A stretch of DNA of 64,000 nt from Mesorhizobium kowhaii (GCF_003253745.1 NZ_MZXV01000062.1:1-64000), one strand, 5' to 3'; shown: positions 10,034 to 19,001, numbered from the stretch's first letter. A program made the numbers and translations. The notes: a model not told the origin generated them from the sequence alone.

Positions 10034-11177
10034 TAGTGGATTCCATCTGACATAAGAGTCCGATTAGGGATTCCCCTGTGTGGGGTGCGTATGCGAGTCT
10101 GGCTTGTGCGCACGGGGATTTCCTTCACCGTTTCGCCGACCGATCGCCAGCGACTGATGGCGCTCGTCAAGGATCGCAACACACGACAGAAGCAGGTCTG
10201 GCGTGCCGAGATCATCCTATTGAGCGCCGAGGGCTTCGGCACAGTCGACATCATGCGGCAAACCGGCAAGTCGAAGACTTGCGTGTGGCGCTGGCAAGAG
10301 CGCTTTGCAGCGGAAGGCTTCGAGGGGTTGCTGCGCGACAAAACGCGGCCCTCGCGCATTCCCCCGCTTGGTCCTGAAGTGGCCGAGCGTGTGGTGGAGC
10401 TGACGTTGCAGGACCCGCCCGGCGAGACGACGCATTGGACCGCTGACATGAGGGCGCAAGCCGCCAGCATCAGCGCTAGCGCGGAGCGCCGCATCTGGAA
10501 GGCGCACGGCCTGCAGCCCCACCGCTGGCGCCAGTTCAAAATGATCCGCAGTTCGTCGACAAGCTGCGCGACGTCGTCGGCCTCTACGTCGATCCGCCGG
10601 CCCACGCCATCCTGCTGTCGGTCGACGAGAAGAGCCAGATCCAGGCGCTCGACCGCACCCAGCCCGGCCTGCCCCTCAAGAAGGGAAGGCTCGGCACCAT
10701 GACCCACGACTACAAGCGCAACGGCACGACCACCCTGTTTGCCGCCCTCAACGTGCTCGACGGCACGGTCATCGGCCGCAATATGCAACGCCATCGTCAT
10801 CAGGAGTTCATTCGCTTCCTCAACGCCATCGACGCCGAGGTGCCGGCCGGCAGGGCCGTCCACGTCGTCCTCGACAACTACGCCGCTCACAAGCATCCCA
10901 GGGTGCGGGCCTGGCTCGACCGCCATCAGCGCTTCACCTTCCACTTCACGCCGACCTCGTGTTCGTGGCTCAACGCCGTCGAAGGTTTCTTCGCCAAACT
11001 GTCGAAGCGCCGTCTCAAGCGTGGCGTCTTTCATTCCGTCGTCGACCTCCAGGCCGCCATCAACCGCTACCTCGCCGAGCACAACCGGCAACCCAAGCCG
11101 TTCACCTGGACCGCGAACCCCGACGACATCATCGCCGCCGTCAAGCGTGGGCACCATGTGTTAGATTCAATCCACTA
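10034..11177 (+). mobile_element. IS630-family insertion sequence
   Basis: The element is bounded by imperfect terminal inverted repeats: the left end starts TAGTGGATTCCATCTGACA at 10034, and the right end read from the other strand starts TAGTGGATTGAATCTAACA from 11177. Both ends begin with TA, the target dinucleotide duplicated by IS630/Tc1-mariner elements. The transposase gene fills the inside. Total length is about 1.14 kb, normal for the family. It landed beside or inside a DUF2130-type gene. Confidence 0.85.
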
Positions 11178-11178
11178 G
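10085..11178 (+). pseudogene. IS630 transposase, frameshifted
   Basis: The first part (10085 to about 10540) encodes the helix-turn-helix DNA-binding region and the RIWKAHGLQPHRWRQFK linker. The frame then shifts: the continuation NDPQFVDKLRD lies in another frame, and runs on through LSVDEKS, the MTHDYKRNG stretch, VVLDNYAAHKHP and NAVEGFFAKLSKRRL to the stop at 11176-11178. The catalytic DDE residues are D of LSVDEKS, D of LDNY and E of NAVEG, all in the second part. A short deletion near 10540 (about eight bases compared with the usual RQFKLSNDPQF) explains the break. The stop codon TAG uses the terminal TA of the element plus the next host base. The split transposase is probably inactive. 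Confidence 0.82.
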
Positions 11179-11363
11179 GCAGCCGTCGCCTTCAGGCTTC
11201 GAACAGCGCGGCGACCTCCTGCTCTGCCGCAGCAGTGATCCGATCCTCCGCGCTGATTTGAACAAATGCCCCAAATCGAACCGGAATCACGAGAATGCTC
11301 GCCAATGGACCGGGATGCTGTCAGGTATAGCCTTGACGGTTTCCCGGATGTGGAGCAGGCAGC

Positions 11364-12365
11364 ATGGAGTCGATCGTAGACAGCAACCTGCCGGCGAGCG
11401 CACAGCCAGGGTCAGCCACAAGCGTGCCGTACCTATCCCGGTTCATTCTTGAACGCTTGGGGATAACGACGCACGAGGCCGTCGACAGTATCGAGCATCT
11501 GATCCGCGGTCAGCGGGCAGGCAAAGTCTGGTGCGCGCCGAAAGTAGTCGTGCTTCCGGGTGATGAACGCTACATCATGGCGACCCTTGCGGTCGCAGAC
11601 GAGCCGAGGATGGTGGCCACGAAGTCATTGGTCCTGAACCCGCGCAACCGTAAGCGTGGTATCGCGGTGATCAATTCCCTCGTCACCCTGCATGACAGTG
11701 AAACGGGCCTGCCGCTTGCTGTTGTCGAGGGTAATTGGGTGACAGCTCGGCGCACCGCCGGCCTGAGCGCCGTTGCGGCAAAGCGCTTGGCGCGGTCGGA
11801 CTCGGTCAGCATTGGCTTCATTGGCTGCGGTGTCGAGGCGCGCAGCCATCTGGACGCCTTCTGCGACCTCTTCCCCGTGCGTCAGATTTACGCCTTTGGA
11901 CGCGGCAGCGAAAATCGGGATGCGCTGTGCCGGGCTGCCGAGGCGCGCGGCCTGGTCGCCATCGCCAGCAAAACCCCCAGGGAAGCAATCGGCGACGCAG
12001 ACCTCATCGTGACCTCCGTGACTCTCCTGCCGAATCTCGACCCGTTTCTGGATGCGCGGTGGTTGAAGCCTGGCGCTTTCGTCACCAGTATTGATCTTGC
12101 CCTGCCCTGGCTACCGGAAGGCATGGGTGCTTTTCAGCGCATCGTAATTGACGACCTGGAGCAGGAGGCCAAGATGATTAGGCCCATGGTCGCGCCCGCG
12201 CTGGTCGCCGGTGACCTGTCGGGCTTGGTGTGCGGCGAGATTGCAGGCCGGGAGGGTGCCCAGGAGCTAACGGCCTTCGTGTTCCGAGGTCTCGCCGTCG
12301 GAGACCTGGCGCTGGCTGCGCTGGCATATCATCGTGCCAAGACGACCGGCACGATTTCAGGATAG
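11364..12365 (+). CDS. Ornithine cyclodeaminase/mu-crystallin family protein
   Basis: A 333-residue NAD(P)-dependent enzyme of the ornithine cyclodeaminase/mu-crystallin family. Residues near 150 give the nucleotide-binding GFIGCGVEARSHL. Earlier residues include KVVVLPGDERYIMA and the substrate-region motif NWVTARRTAG (the family usually has xLTxxRTAA). The C-terminal stretch PALVAGDLSGLVCGEIAGR and VFRGLAVGDLALAAL matches the family end. Members include ornithine cyclodeaminase, alanine dehydrogenase, ketimine reductases and siderophore amino-acid synthases; substrate cannot be assigned. The gene stands alone between the insertion sequence and a long non-coding stretch. Confidence 0.85.
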   Translation: MESIVDSNLPASAQPGSATSVPYLSRFILERLGITTHEAVDSIEHLIRGQRAGKVWCAPKVVVLPGDERYIMATLAVADEPRMVATKSLVLNPRNRKRGIAVINSLVTLHDSETGLPLAVVEGNWVTARRTAGLSAVAAKRLARSDSVSIGFIGCGVEARSHLDAFCDLFPVRQIYAFGRGSENRDALCRAAEARGLVAIASKTPREAIGDADLIVTSVTLLPNLDPFLDARWLKPGAFVTSIDLALPWLPEGMGAFQRIVIDDLEQEAKMIRPMVAPALVAGDLSGLVCGEIAGREGAQELTAFVFRGLAVGDLALAALAYHRAKTTGTISG

Positions 12366-12984
12366 CCTTTGAGCTGGGATCAGGAGCATCAGCAATTTCG
12401 CCCTGCGGGTTCCAACGGCAGCGGCGTCGCGTCCGATGCGTTTTCAGGGCAGAAAGGTCAGCTGTTGGCGCTGCTTGCCCATTCCGACGGCGGGACCGAT
12501 CGACACAGCACCTCCCGTTTGCGGTAGTTCGCACAGGGTACCAAGCGTCCGGTTTTCACCACTAGTCAGCTATCGCTGCCGAAGCGGGTAGGAAATCGTC
12601 GGCTCAATCACAGGTACATTTCCACGTTTGAGAATACTCTTACTCGAATCGGATCGGCATGGGAGTGAGAACGTCAGTTGCCGAATTGTACTCACTTGCC
12701 GCAATCGTACTCGGCAATATTCACCCGGTGTCTTGTAACTCGGCGTCTGCCGAGCGATTTCGGCATTCAGCCACGTGCGGACGGCAGCTTACAGGATTGG
12801 CGACGATGCCGACGAATGGCCGACTTAGGGCGCAAAGCGGTCATCATCGCCTGAGCCTTTCATTGGCAGCTTCGGGTCACGACGAGAAGTCCGCAGTGAC
12901 GGCGCCGGCATTCTCCTCAGGTCTCGATCCGACGGGGTCGCGGGTGCAACAAGCTGTTGCATAACTCTGCTATCCATAAAGCCC
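12366..12984. other. Intergenic region, nothing recognised
   Basis: About 620 bases without a supported gene. Open frames on both strands lack ribosome binding sites and conserved features. The stretch directly before 12985 has no clear Shine-Dalgarno sequence for the small gene that follows. The region may be degraded island DNA. Confidence 0.5.
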
Positions 12985-13218
12985 ATGCCTGACCCGAACT
13001 ACCTCACCCCTGAAGAAGTCATCGCTCGCTATCGCGGACAGGTAAGCGAAGGGACTCTTCGCAACTGGCGTTGCATGCGGATCGGGCCATCGTTCCTCAA
13101 GATCGGCAAGGCAATCCTCTATCGGAGCGGCGAGTTGGATCGCTGGGACAAATCGATCCTCGTTGTCTGCAGACCCACACGCGAACTGCCGCGGGAAAAG
13201 GCGGCACCGCCAGAGTAG
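12985..13218 (+). CDS. Small excisionase-like helix-turn-helix protein
   Basis: A 77-residue protein with the MerR/excisionase (AlpA-like) pattern YLTPEEVIARYRG, GTLRNWR and KIGKAILY, in which a DNA-binding helix-turn-helix is followed by a short wing. It is a paralogue of the gene at 62215, sharing the same motif order over about 50 residues. Such proteins act as excision directionality factors or small repressors on plasmids, phages and integrative elements. No integrase is adjacent. A 218-bp dispersed repeat begins about 50 bases after its stop. Function as an excisionase is inferred from fold only. Confidence 0.7.
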   Translation: MPDPNYLTPEEVIARYRGQVSEGTLRNWRCMRIGPSFLKIGKAILYRSGELDRWDKSILVVCRPTRELPREKAAPPE

Positions 13219-13266
13219 CAGAGAGGCAGTTCAGTCGTTCCGAGGTCGCTGGCTAGATAGATAAGC

Positions 13267-13484
13267 GTTCGGAATCCGTGGTTGATTGGGACGTCAGAGT
13301 ACTGAGCAAATGCGATCATGCCCAAGCGTGGAAGATCACCAGTGGTCACTCGACACACGCCCCAATTAACGGCCCCACCTCTTCAGCATGGGCACGCAAG
13401 CGTTTGATATATATGATGAATCTGATCATAGTATTTTGATCCACAACGATCCCGCTCAATACCCCACGGGCATTCTGGATCACG
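13267..13484 (-). repeat. Dispersed 218-bp repeat, copy 1
   Basis: The plus strand holds a stretch with the core ATGCCCAAGCGTGGAAGATC that recurs at 20.1 and 63.2 kb in the same orientation. It aligns with copy 3 without length change over about 218 bases, ending at GGATCACG. On the minus strand the copy encodes RDRCGSK...IYQTLA, a stop, then GV-RVTTGDLPRLGM and VPINHGF; on the plus strand it holds a 29-codon frame beginning MPKRGRS. The strand given is that of the longer conserved protein-like frame. Whether it is a decayed gene, a mobile repeat or an RNA gene is open. Confidence 0.75.
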
Positions 13485-13671
13485 CCTGAACACGCCAGGA
13501 GTTGTCCTTGCGCACACCCTCGGTCCCGCCCGCTGTGGGGCTGCGACAAAGACGTTCATGTCGCGACCAACAAGCCGCCGGTGCTTTACCCGTTGCTCTG
13601 CACCAGCGGCAAATTCATTCTCAAAACAGGGCCCGACTTAAGCAGGCGAGCTGGGTCCGAATGACTTTGCC
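13485..13671. other. Intergenic region after repeat copy 1
   Basis: This short non-coding stretch separates the repeat from the 3' end of the ABC binding-protein gene on the minus strand. No terminator hairpin with a T-run was noticed. Confidence 0.4.
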
Positions 13672-15237
13672 TCACTCGAACCACCATCTTTCGGAGAATT
13701 TCTGCCCGTCCATGTCCCAGTTGGAAGCGATTTTGTCGTGCTTGATCTTGTTGGATGTCGCAAACAGATAGTCTGCAAACATCGGGACCACCGTGCCGCC
13801 ATCGTTTGAGAGGATTTCCTGGGCGTCGAAATAGATCTGAGCCCGCTTCTTCGCGTCGAGTTCGGCGCGTCCGGCAGTGACGAGTTCCACAAAACGCGGG
13901 TTTTTCCAATTGGTGTCGTTCCACGCTCCGTCCGGCAGGTACGCCAGGGACAACATGGCATCGACCGTTGGCCGGCCGGCCCAATAGCACGCACACCACG
14001 GTTTCTTCGTCCACACGTTTGCCCAGTAACCATCATTTGGAACGCGTTCGACGTCTATTTTGATGCCGCCTTTTGCAGCGGCTTGAGAATAGAGCTCGGC
14101 CGCGTCCACGGCGCCGCTGAAAGCCGCATCCGCGGCGGAAAGCTGGACATTCAGGCTCGTCAGGCCTGCCTGTTTCAGATGCCATTTTGCCTTGTCGAGG
14201 TCCTGAGTCCGTTGCGGCAACCCGGCTGCAAAGAAGGGCATTCCGGAGCCAATTGGATGGTCGTTTCCGACCGCTCCATGCCCCTGCAGGATTGTTTTGA
14301 CCATCTGTTCGCGCGGGCACGCCAGTTTCAGCGCCATCCTAACGTGAGGATCGTCAAAGGGCGCCTTGTTGGTCAGCATCGGGAATGTGTAGTGCTGGTT
14401 GCCCGAGATCGACTTTACGCTTACGGCCGGGTTCTTCTCGAGGAAGCTCACCGTCTTGAATTCGCAGCGATCCATGACGTCGATTGTGCCGCTCATCATC
14501 GCCGCCGTTCGCGCCGTCGCGTCGACGATGGCTGTCATTTCGATCGCGTCGAAATGCGCGCGGTCAGTCTTCCAGTAGTTCGGATTTCGGGTCACCCGAG
14601 CCTGGATGCCGGGCTGCCACTTCTCCAGTTTGTAGGGGCCGCAGCCGATTCCGTTGTCGGCAACGATCTTGCCATCTTTCGAAGGCAGGATCGGAATATG
14701 GTAGTCGGAGATGATATACGGAAAATCGGCATTCCCTGCATTCAACGAGAAAACAACCTTGTCGGGTCCGTCGATCTTAATGTCCTTTATCGGCTTCAGC
14801 AGCGCGAGGGCCGCCGACTTCGAGCCCTCGCCGCGGTGGTAGTTGACCGATGCGACCACGTCCTCAACCGTCAGGCTCCGGCCATCATGATAGACGATCC
14901 CCTTGCGGATCTTGAACGTCCAGGTGGCGGCGTCCGGCGTCGGCTCCCAGCTTTCAGCCACTTCCCCTATCAGCTCACCGTTGGCGCTGATTTCCGCCAG
15001 GTGATTGTTGAGCATGTAACCCAGCGCGATGGTGAAATTGTTGTCATAGGTACCAGGGTCGAGGCTGTCGGTGCTTGACCCATGCCCGACACCGAACCTC
15101 AGCGTGCCGCCCTGCTTGGGCGTGGCGGCCCTGACCGTTGGAACCATAAGGACGGATGCGGCCGACAATGCGGTCGCTCCAACCGTTGCTGCAAGAAACT
15201 GCCGGCGCGAAAAGCTGCCGCCCTGAGCCTTGGTCAT
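13672..15237 (-). CDS. ABC transporter substrate-binding protein (peptide/nickel type), Tat-exported
   Basis: A 521-residue periplasmic solute-binding protein of the SBP_bac_5 (DppA/OppA/NikA) family. Residues 9-13 read SFSRRQFL, a twin-arginine export signal, followed by a hydrophobic stretch and the AxA-like cleavage region VRAATPKQGG. The mature start KQGGTLRFG and later motifs such as SWEPTPDAATWTFKIRKG are typical. The start at 15237 is preceded by AGGGGAGAAGG; an upstream in-frame start at 15315 would put 26 residues before the signal and overlap the palindrome at 15301. No permease or ATPase gene of the transporter is nearby, so this is an orphan binding protein or it works with distant subunits. 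It is transcribed divergently from the alkyl sulfatase gene. Confidence 0.9.
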   Translation of the reverse strand: MTKAQGGSFSRRQFLAATVGATALSAASVLMVPTVRAATPKQGGTLRFGVGHGSSTDSLDPGTYDNNFTIALGYMLNNHLAEISANGELIGEVAESWEPTPDAATWTFKIRKGIVYHDGRSLTVEDVVASVNYHRGEGSKSAALALLKPIKDIKIDGPDKVVFSLNAGNADFPYIISDYHIPILPSKDGKIVADNGIGCGPYKLEKWQPGIQARVTRNPNYWKTDRAHFDAIEMTAIVDATARTAAMMSGTIDVMDRCEFKTVSFLEKNPAVSVKSISGNQHYTFPMLTNKAPFDDPHVRMALKLACPREQMVKTILQGHGAVGNDHPIGSGMPFFAAGLPQRTQDLDKAKWHLKQAGLTSLNVQLSAADAAFSGAVDAAELYSQAAAKGGIKIDVERVPNDGYWANVWTKKPWCACYWAGRPTVDAMLSLAYLPDGAWNDTNWKNPRFVELVTAGRAELDAKKRAQIYFDAQEILSNDGGTVVPMFADYLFATSNKIKHDKIASNWDMDGQKFSERWWFE

Positions 15238-15300
15238 CTGCCTTCTCCCCTTGAAACCCGACTTGCCGAGCTTTGATTTCCAATCCATATTGTATGAACA

Positions 15301-15314
15301 TGAATTCGAATTCA
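15301..15314. promoter_or_regulatory. Palindromic operator candidate, TGAATTCGAATTCA
   Basis: A perfect 14-bp palindrome lies in the 132-bp divergent region between the binding-protein and sulfatase genes; the outer bases extend it to 20 bp with one mismatched pair. Its place is suited to control of both promoters. The TetR regulator at 17262, cotranscribed with the sulfatase, is the natural candidate ligand. Binding is inferred. Confidence 0.55.
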
Positions 15315-15369
15315 AGTATTTTGTTTCGAATCGGAACCGACCGATCCTTTGGCTGCCTCAACAGGGAAA

Positions 15370-17280
15370 ATGCACATGAAAGACGCGAAAATTGACGAGG
15401 CCGCGAAGGCACGCGTGGCCGAAATGAACGTAGCAGCGGCGGCAAGCAATGAATTCGATTGGGCGGACTTGAGAGATTTCGAGGATGCCCGACGCGGCTT
15501 GCTGAGGGACCTTCCCGACCTCGTTATCAAGGACGAGGCCGGACGCATTGTTTGGGACAGTCGTCCCCATGATTTGATGCTTGCCAAGGAACGGCCCGAT
15601 ACGGTGCATCCGAGCCTTTGGCGTTTGGCCCAACTCAACAACATCCGAGGTCTTTTCGAAGTCGCGGACGGGGTGTGGCAGACCCGCGGTCACTCATTGG
15701 CGAACATGACTTTTGTTGCAGGGGAGACCGGCTGGATCGTCATTGACCCTGCCAACACGGTCGAGACTGCGCGTGTTGGGCTCGAACTCGCGAACATGGT
15801 GCTGGGCCGACGGCCGGTTGTCGGCGTGGTCTATTCCCACACCCATTCGGATCACTGGGGCGGGGCGAAAGGCGTCGACCCGGAGCCCAATGCCCGCGTG
15901 GTCGCGCCGGCCGGATTCGAGGCGTTTGTTCTAGCGGAATCCTTAGTGGCATCCGAGGGCCTCGCCCCTCGCAACAACTACATGTATGGCGAACATCTTG
16001 GTGTCGGGCCCTATGGCCATGTTGATTGCGGGCTAGGCAAGGCGACCGAAGGCGGAAAGGTCAGCTATCTTCCACCAACAGACCACATAGGGCGCGAAGG
16101 CGGGCGCCTGACCATAGATGGCGTGGACTTTTTATTCCAGCATGCGCCAGGCGAAGCGCCAGCCGGCATGCATGTCTACCTGCCTGCGAGCTGTGTGCTG
16201 CATGTAGCCGACAACTGCTATGCATCGCTTCACAACGTCTACACGATCAGGGGATCGCTCAGCCGTGACGCGTCCCTTTGGAGCGACTCGGTCGATCGCG
16301 CTCTGCAATTTGTCAATGCGGAGGTCGTGATTGGCGGCCATCATTGGCCACGGTGGGGCCAGAAAAATGTGCGCAGCTTCATTGCTCAACAGCGCGATGC
16401 CTTGAAATTCATGCATGACCAGGCTGCCCGGATGATGAAGCTGGGATATAGCGCTCACGAGATCGCCAGCATGGTGGAATTGCCTCCCAGTCTCGCCCGC
16501 CAATGGCATCTGCGTGGATACTACGGCACTGTATCCCAGAATGTGCGCGCGATAGTTCAGCACTATCTGGGCTGGTATGACGGCAGTCCCGCGACGTTGA
16601 ATTCGTTGCCGCCGCGAGAAGCGGCTGCAAAGATGATAGATTACATGGGCGGCATCCCGAATGTGCTCAAGCGCGCGCGGGACGATTTGAATGCCGGCAA
16701 TTTTCGATGGGTCGTCCAGATTCTCGACCACGTGCTCTGGTTGGATCCGCACTGTGCCGAGGCCCGTTCCCTGGCCGCAGTCGCCCATCGGACGCTCGGC
16801 TACACCTGCGAAAATGCGACCTGGCGCAACGCCCATTTGTCGGCTGCGAAAGAACTGGCTGGGGATGTCCAGCAGGCCGGTGCAATCCGTGACTCGGCCG
16901 ATCTTTCCACGAGGATTCCCTTGCGGGCCTTGTTCGATTACCTGGCTATCCGTGTCATTGGAGCGAAAGCTGCCACGATGGACATATTGCTATCCTGGCA
17001 GGTGACCGATACCGAAGAAGAGTTCACGACACATCTGAACAACGGGGTTTTGAACCTCGTGAATGGCGTAACAGCAGAGGTAAAGGTGGCATTGACCAGA
17101 GATACCCTCACAAAGCTGATTTACGAGCAGGTGCATCCGACGAAGCTACCCATGGCTATAACGGGAGATCGAGCGACATTCGATGCCATGTGGTCGGTCA
17201 TGGAGACCTTTCCAGACAACTTCTCGATCGCTGGCCGTGCGTTCAAAATCGGAGAGCGATCATGCGCGCAGCCCGGGTGA
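15370..17280 (+). CDS. Alkyl sulfatase, MBL-fold (SdsA/YjcS type)
   Basis: A 636-residue metallo-beta-lactamase-fold sulfatase that would hydrolyse alkyl sulfate esters such as SDS-type detergents. The zinc motif HTHSDH is at about residues 157-162, with GGHHWPRWG later as a further metal region. A dimerisation/helical middle (QQRDALKFMHDQAARMMKLGYSAHEI) and a C-terminal SCP2-like lipid-binding part follow, as in SdsA1. There is no clear signal peptide. The ATG at 15370 has AGGGA just upstream; a TTG at 15349 would add seven residues. The stop overlaps the next gene by 19 bases, so the sulfatase and its likely regulator form an operon. Confidence 0.9.
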   Translation: MHMKDAKIDEAAKARVAEMNVAAAASNEFDWADLRDFEDARRGLLRDLPDLVIKDEAGRIVWDSRPHDLMLAKERPDTVHPSLWRLAQLNNIRGLFEVADGVWQTRGHSLANMTFVAGETGWIVIDPANTVETARVGLELANMVLGRRPVVGVVYSHTHSDHWGGAKGVDPEPNARVVAPAGFEAFVLAESLVASEGLAPRNNYMYGEHLGVGPYGHVDCGLGKATEGGKVSYLPPTDHIGREGGRLTIDGVDFLFQHAPGEAPAGMHVYLPASCVLHVADNCYASLHNVYTIRGSLSRDASLWSDSVDRALQFVNAEVVIGGHHWPRWGQKNVRSFIAQQRDALKFMHDQAARMMKLGYSAHEIASMVELPPSLARQWHLRGYYGTVSQNVRAIVQHYLGWYDGSPATLNSLPPREAAAKMIDYMGGIPNVLKRARDDLNAGNFRWVVQILDHVLWLDPHCAEARSLAAVAHRTLGYTCENATWRNAHLSAAKELAGDVQQAGAIRDSADLSTRIPLRALFDYLAIRVIGAKAATMDILLSWQVTDTEEEFTTHLNNGVLNLVNGVTAEVKVALTRDTLTKLIYEQVHPTKLPMAITGDRATFDAMWSVMETFPDNFSIAGRAFKIGERSCAQPG

Positions 17281-17924
17281 ACCGTGAGAGGCCGTACTTG
17301 CAAGGCATTACCGGCGTTCATCCCAGCAAGCAGCCCCGAAGCCTCGCCAAGCGCAATGCGCTGGTTGCGGCCGGTCTGCGGTTGCTCCGCACCAAAAGCT
17401 TCGATGAGATGACGATCGGGCACATCGCCGAGGAGGCAGGTTGCTCGGTGGGAACCTTCTATGCTCGTTTCGAGGATAAAGAGGCGTTCCTTATCCTGCT
17501 GCAGGAGTATCTTTTCAGCGCACAGGTCGAGGACGCCCGACAAAAATTCCTACCCGAGGCTTGGCAACAGATTGAGGCCGAGGACGCCATCGAAGCCATT
17601 GTACGTTTTGTCATCGAGACGTTCCGCGGTGACGCGGAGGGCGTGCTACGCGCTGCCTTGGTCCACTCAGCCGCGAAGCCTGAAATCTGGGAGCCGGCGC
17701 GCCGCACCGGGCGGGAACTCGTCGACATCATTGTGTCCTTGCTGTCACCAAAACTTGGCGGCGGCGCCGACGAGCAAATACGGCTCTCGCTGCAGATGTT
17801 ATATGGCGCGCTCATCAACATGATCCTGCACGAGCCCGGGCCGCTCAAGCTCAACGACTCCGGCTCACACAGCTCTCTCGTTGGTGTGGTGAAGGCTATT
17901 CTACTCTACAGACACCCAGCCTGA
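17262..17924 (+). CDS. TetR/AcrR family regulator
   Basis: A 220-residue repressor-type protein. The N-terminal helix-turn-helix spans about residues 27-72, with FDEMTIGHIAEEAGCSVGTFYARFEDKE giving the recognition helix. The remaining helical domain would bind the ligand and dimerise. ATG at 17262 is preceded by GGAGAG and lies inside the end of the sulfatase gene; a start at 17190 would extend the overlap with no gain. It probably controls the sulfatase operon, itself, and perhaps the divergent binding-protein gene through the palindrome at 15301. Ligand unknown, possibly an alkyl sulfate or alcohol. Confidence 0.88.
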   Translation: MRAARVNRERPYLQGITGVHPSKQPRSLAKRNALVAAGLRLLRTKSFDEMTIGHIAEEAGCSVGTFYARFEDKEAFLILLQEYLFSAQVEDARQKFLPEAWQQIEAEDAIEAIVRFVIETFRGDAEGVLRAALVHSAAKPEIWEPARRTGRELVDIIVSLLSPKLGGGADEQIRLSLQMLYGALINMILHEPGPLKLNDSGSHSSLVGVVKAILLYRHPA

Positions 17925-17975
17925 GTGAGATCCGGATCGAGGTTGCCGGGCTTGTTCGATTGTCGGTTCGCAGCC

Positions 17976-19001
17976 CTATCGAAAGTCGATGACAAACCGG
18001 CCGGCCGCGCGCCCATTGGCCAGAGCCTCCAGCGCCGTGGACGCTTCCTTGAGCGTGATGGGCACAATCTCGTTGCGCAGCGGGCGAACGGCATGGATTG
18101 CAACCGTCTCCTGCATTTCAGTACGCGTTCCCACACTTGTTCCAGTGATTGTCACACCCGTAGCCGTTAGCCACTCCTGATTTAGCGGAACTGCCTGCGA
18201 GACCATGGCGGCGGCCACAATACGTCCGCGCGGCCTGACGGCAGAGACCATGGCTTTCCATGTGACGGCCGTTGGCGCGAAATTGATACAGGCGTGGGCC
18301 CGATGCTCCGCGTCGAACGCTGCTTCGAGCATCTCATCGGCGAGGAACGTCGCAACCGCGCCCAACTCCCGGGCACGGCGAAGCTTTTCGGGATCGCGGT
18401 CGATGCCGATGACCCGGGCTCCTGCCCGTGCAGCGATCTGAACCGCATAGAGCCCAAGTCCGCCGCAGCCGAAGACAGCCACGGTCTCGCCGATGCGGAC
18501 GTTCGCGCGGCGTACGGCGCCAAAGGCGGTGACGCCGGCGCACATGACCGGGGCGGTTTGCAGAGGGTCTACCCCTTCCGGTAGACGCACTGCAAAGCGG
18601 GAATCGACGACAACGTATTCCGCGAAGGCGCCTGGAACATTGAGACCATGGGCGCGCTGTGCCTGGCAAAACGGTTCGGCCCCGGCGATGCATTCGTCGC
18701 AGGTCTGGCAGGTGTCGTGAAGCCACGGCACGCCGATGGATTCACCGATCTTCCAATTATCGACGTCTCCGCCGAGTTCCACCACCCTACCAACCCCTTC
18801 ATGCCCCAGAACAAATGGCCTCGGCTCATCAGTTGGTCGAACATCGCCTTGCCAGATGTGGACATCCGTATGGCAAACGCCACAGGCCTCCAGCCGGACC
18901 AGGATCTCTCTCGGACCTGGCTTGGGAACCGGCAGACAAGCCAATTGGAGCGCTTTCCGATGTGCTACCAGAACGGCCGCGCTCATCATGCTGGGGTTCA
19001 T
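17976..19001 (-). CDS. Zinc-dependent alcohol dehydrogenase
   Basis: A 341-residue medium-chain dehydrogenase. Catalytic zinc ligands are in CGVCHTDVH and GHEGVG; the structural zinc loop has four cysteines in CQTCDECIAGAEPFC, preceded by PWLHDT. The nucleotide-binding motif is FGCGGLGLYAVQIA with D further on in GIDRDPEKL. It resembles AdhP/AdhA-type enzymes that interconvert primary alcohols and aldehydes. Divergent from a TetR gene with an inverted repeat between them. Lying beside the alkyl sulfatase, it could oxidise the alcohol released from alkyl sulfates; that link is inference. Confidence 0.9.
   Translation of the reverse strand: MNPSMMSAAVLVAHRKALQLACLPVPKPGPREILVRLEACGVCHTDVHIWQGDVRPTDEPRPFVLGHEGVGRVVELGGDVDNWKIGESIGVPWLHDTCQTCDECIAGAEPFCQAQRAHGLNVPGAFAEYVVVDSRFAVRLPEGVDPLQTAPVMCAGVTAFGAVRRANVRIGETVAVFGCGGLGLYAVQIAARAGARVIGIDRDPEKLRRARELGAVATFLADEMLEAAFDAEHRAHACINFAPTAVTWKAMVSAVRPRGRIVAAAMVSQAVPLNQEWLTATGVTITGTSVGTRTEMQETVAIHAVRPLRNEIVPITLKEASTALEALANGRAAGRFVIDFR

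Noticed and set aside
10530..10560. Programmed frameshift in the IS630 transposase
   Set aside because: The site has only four As and no convincing slippery sequence. Several residues of the usual linker are missing, so a deletion explains the change better.
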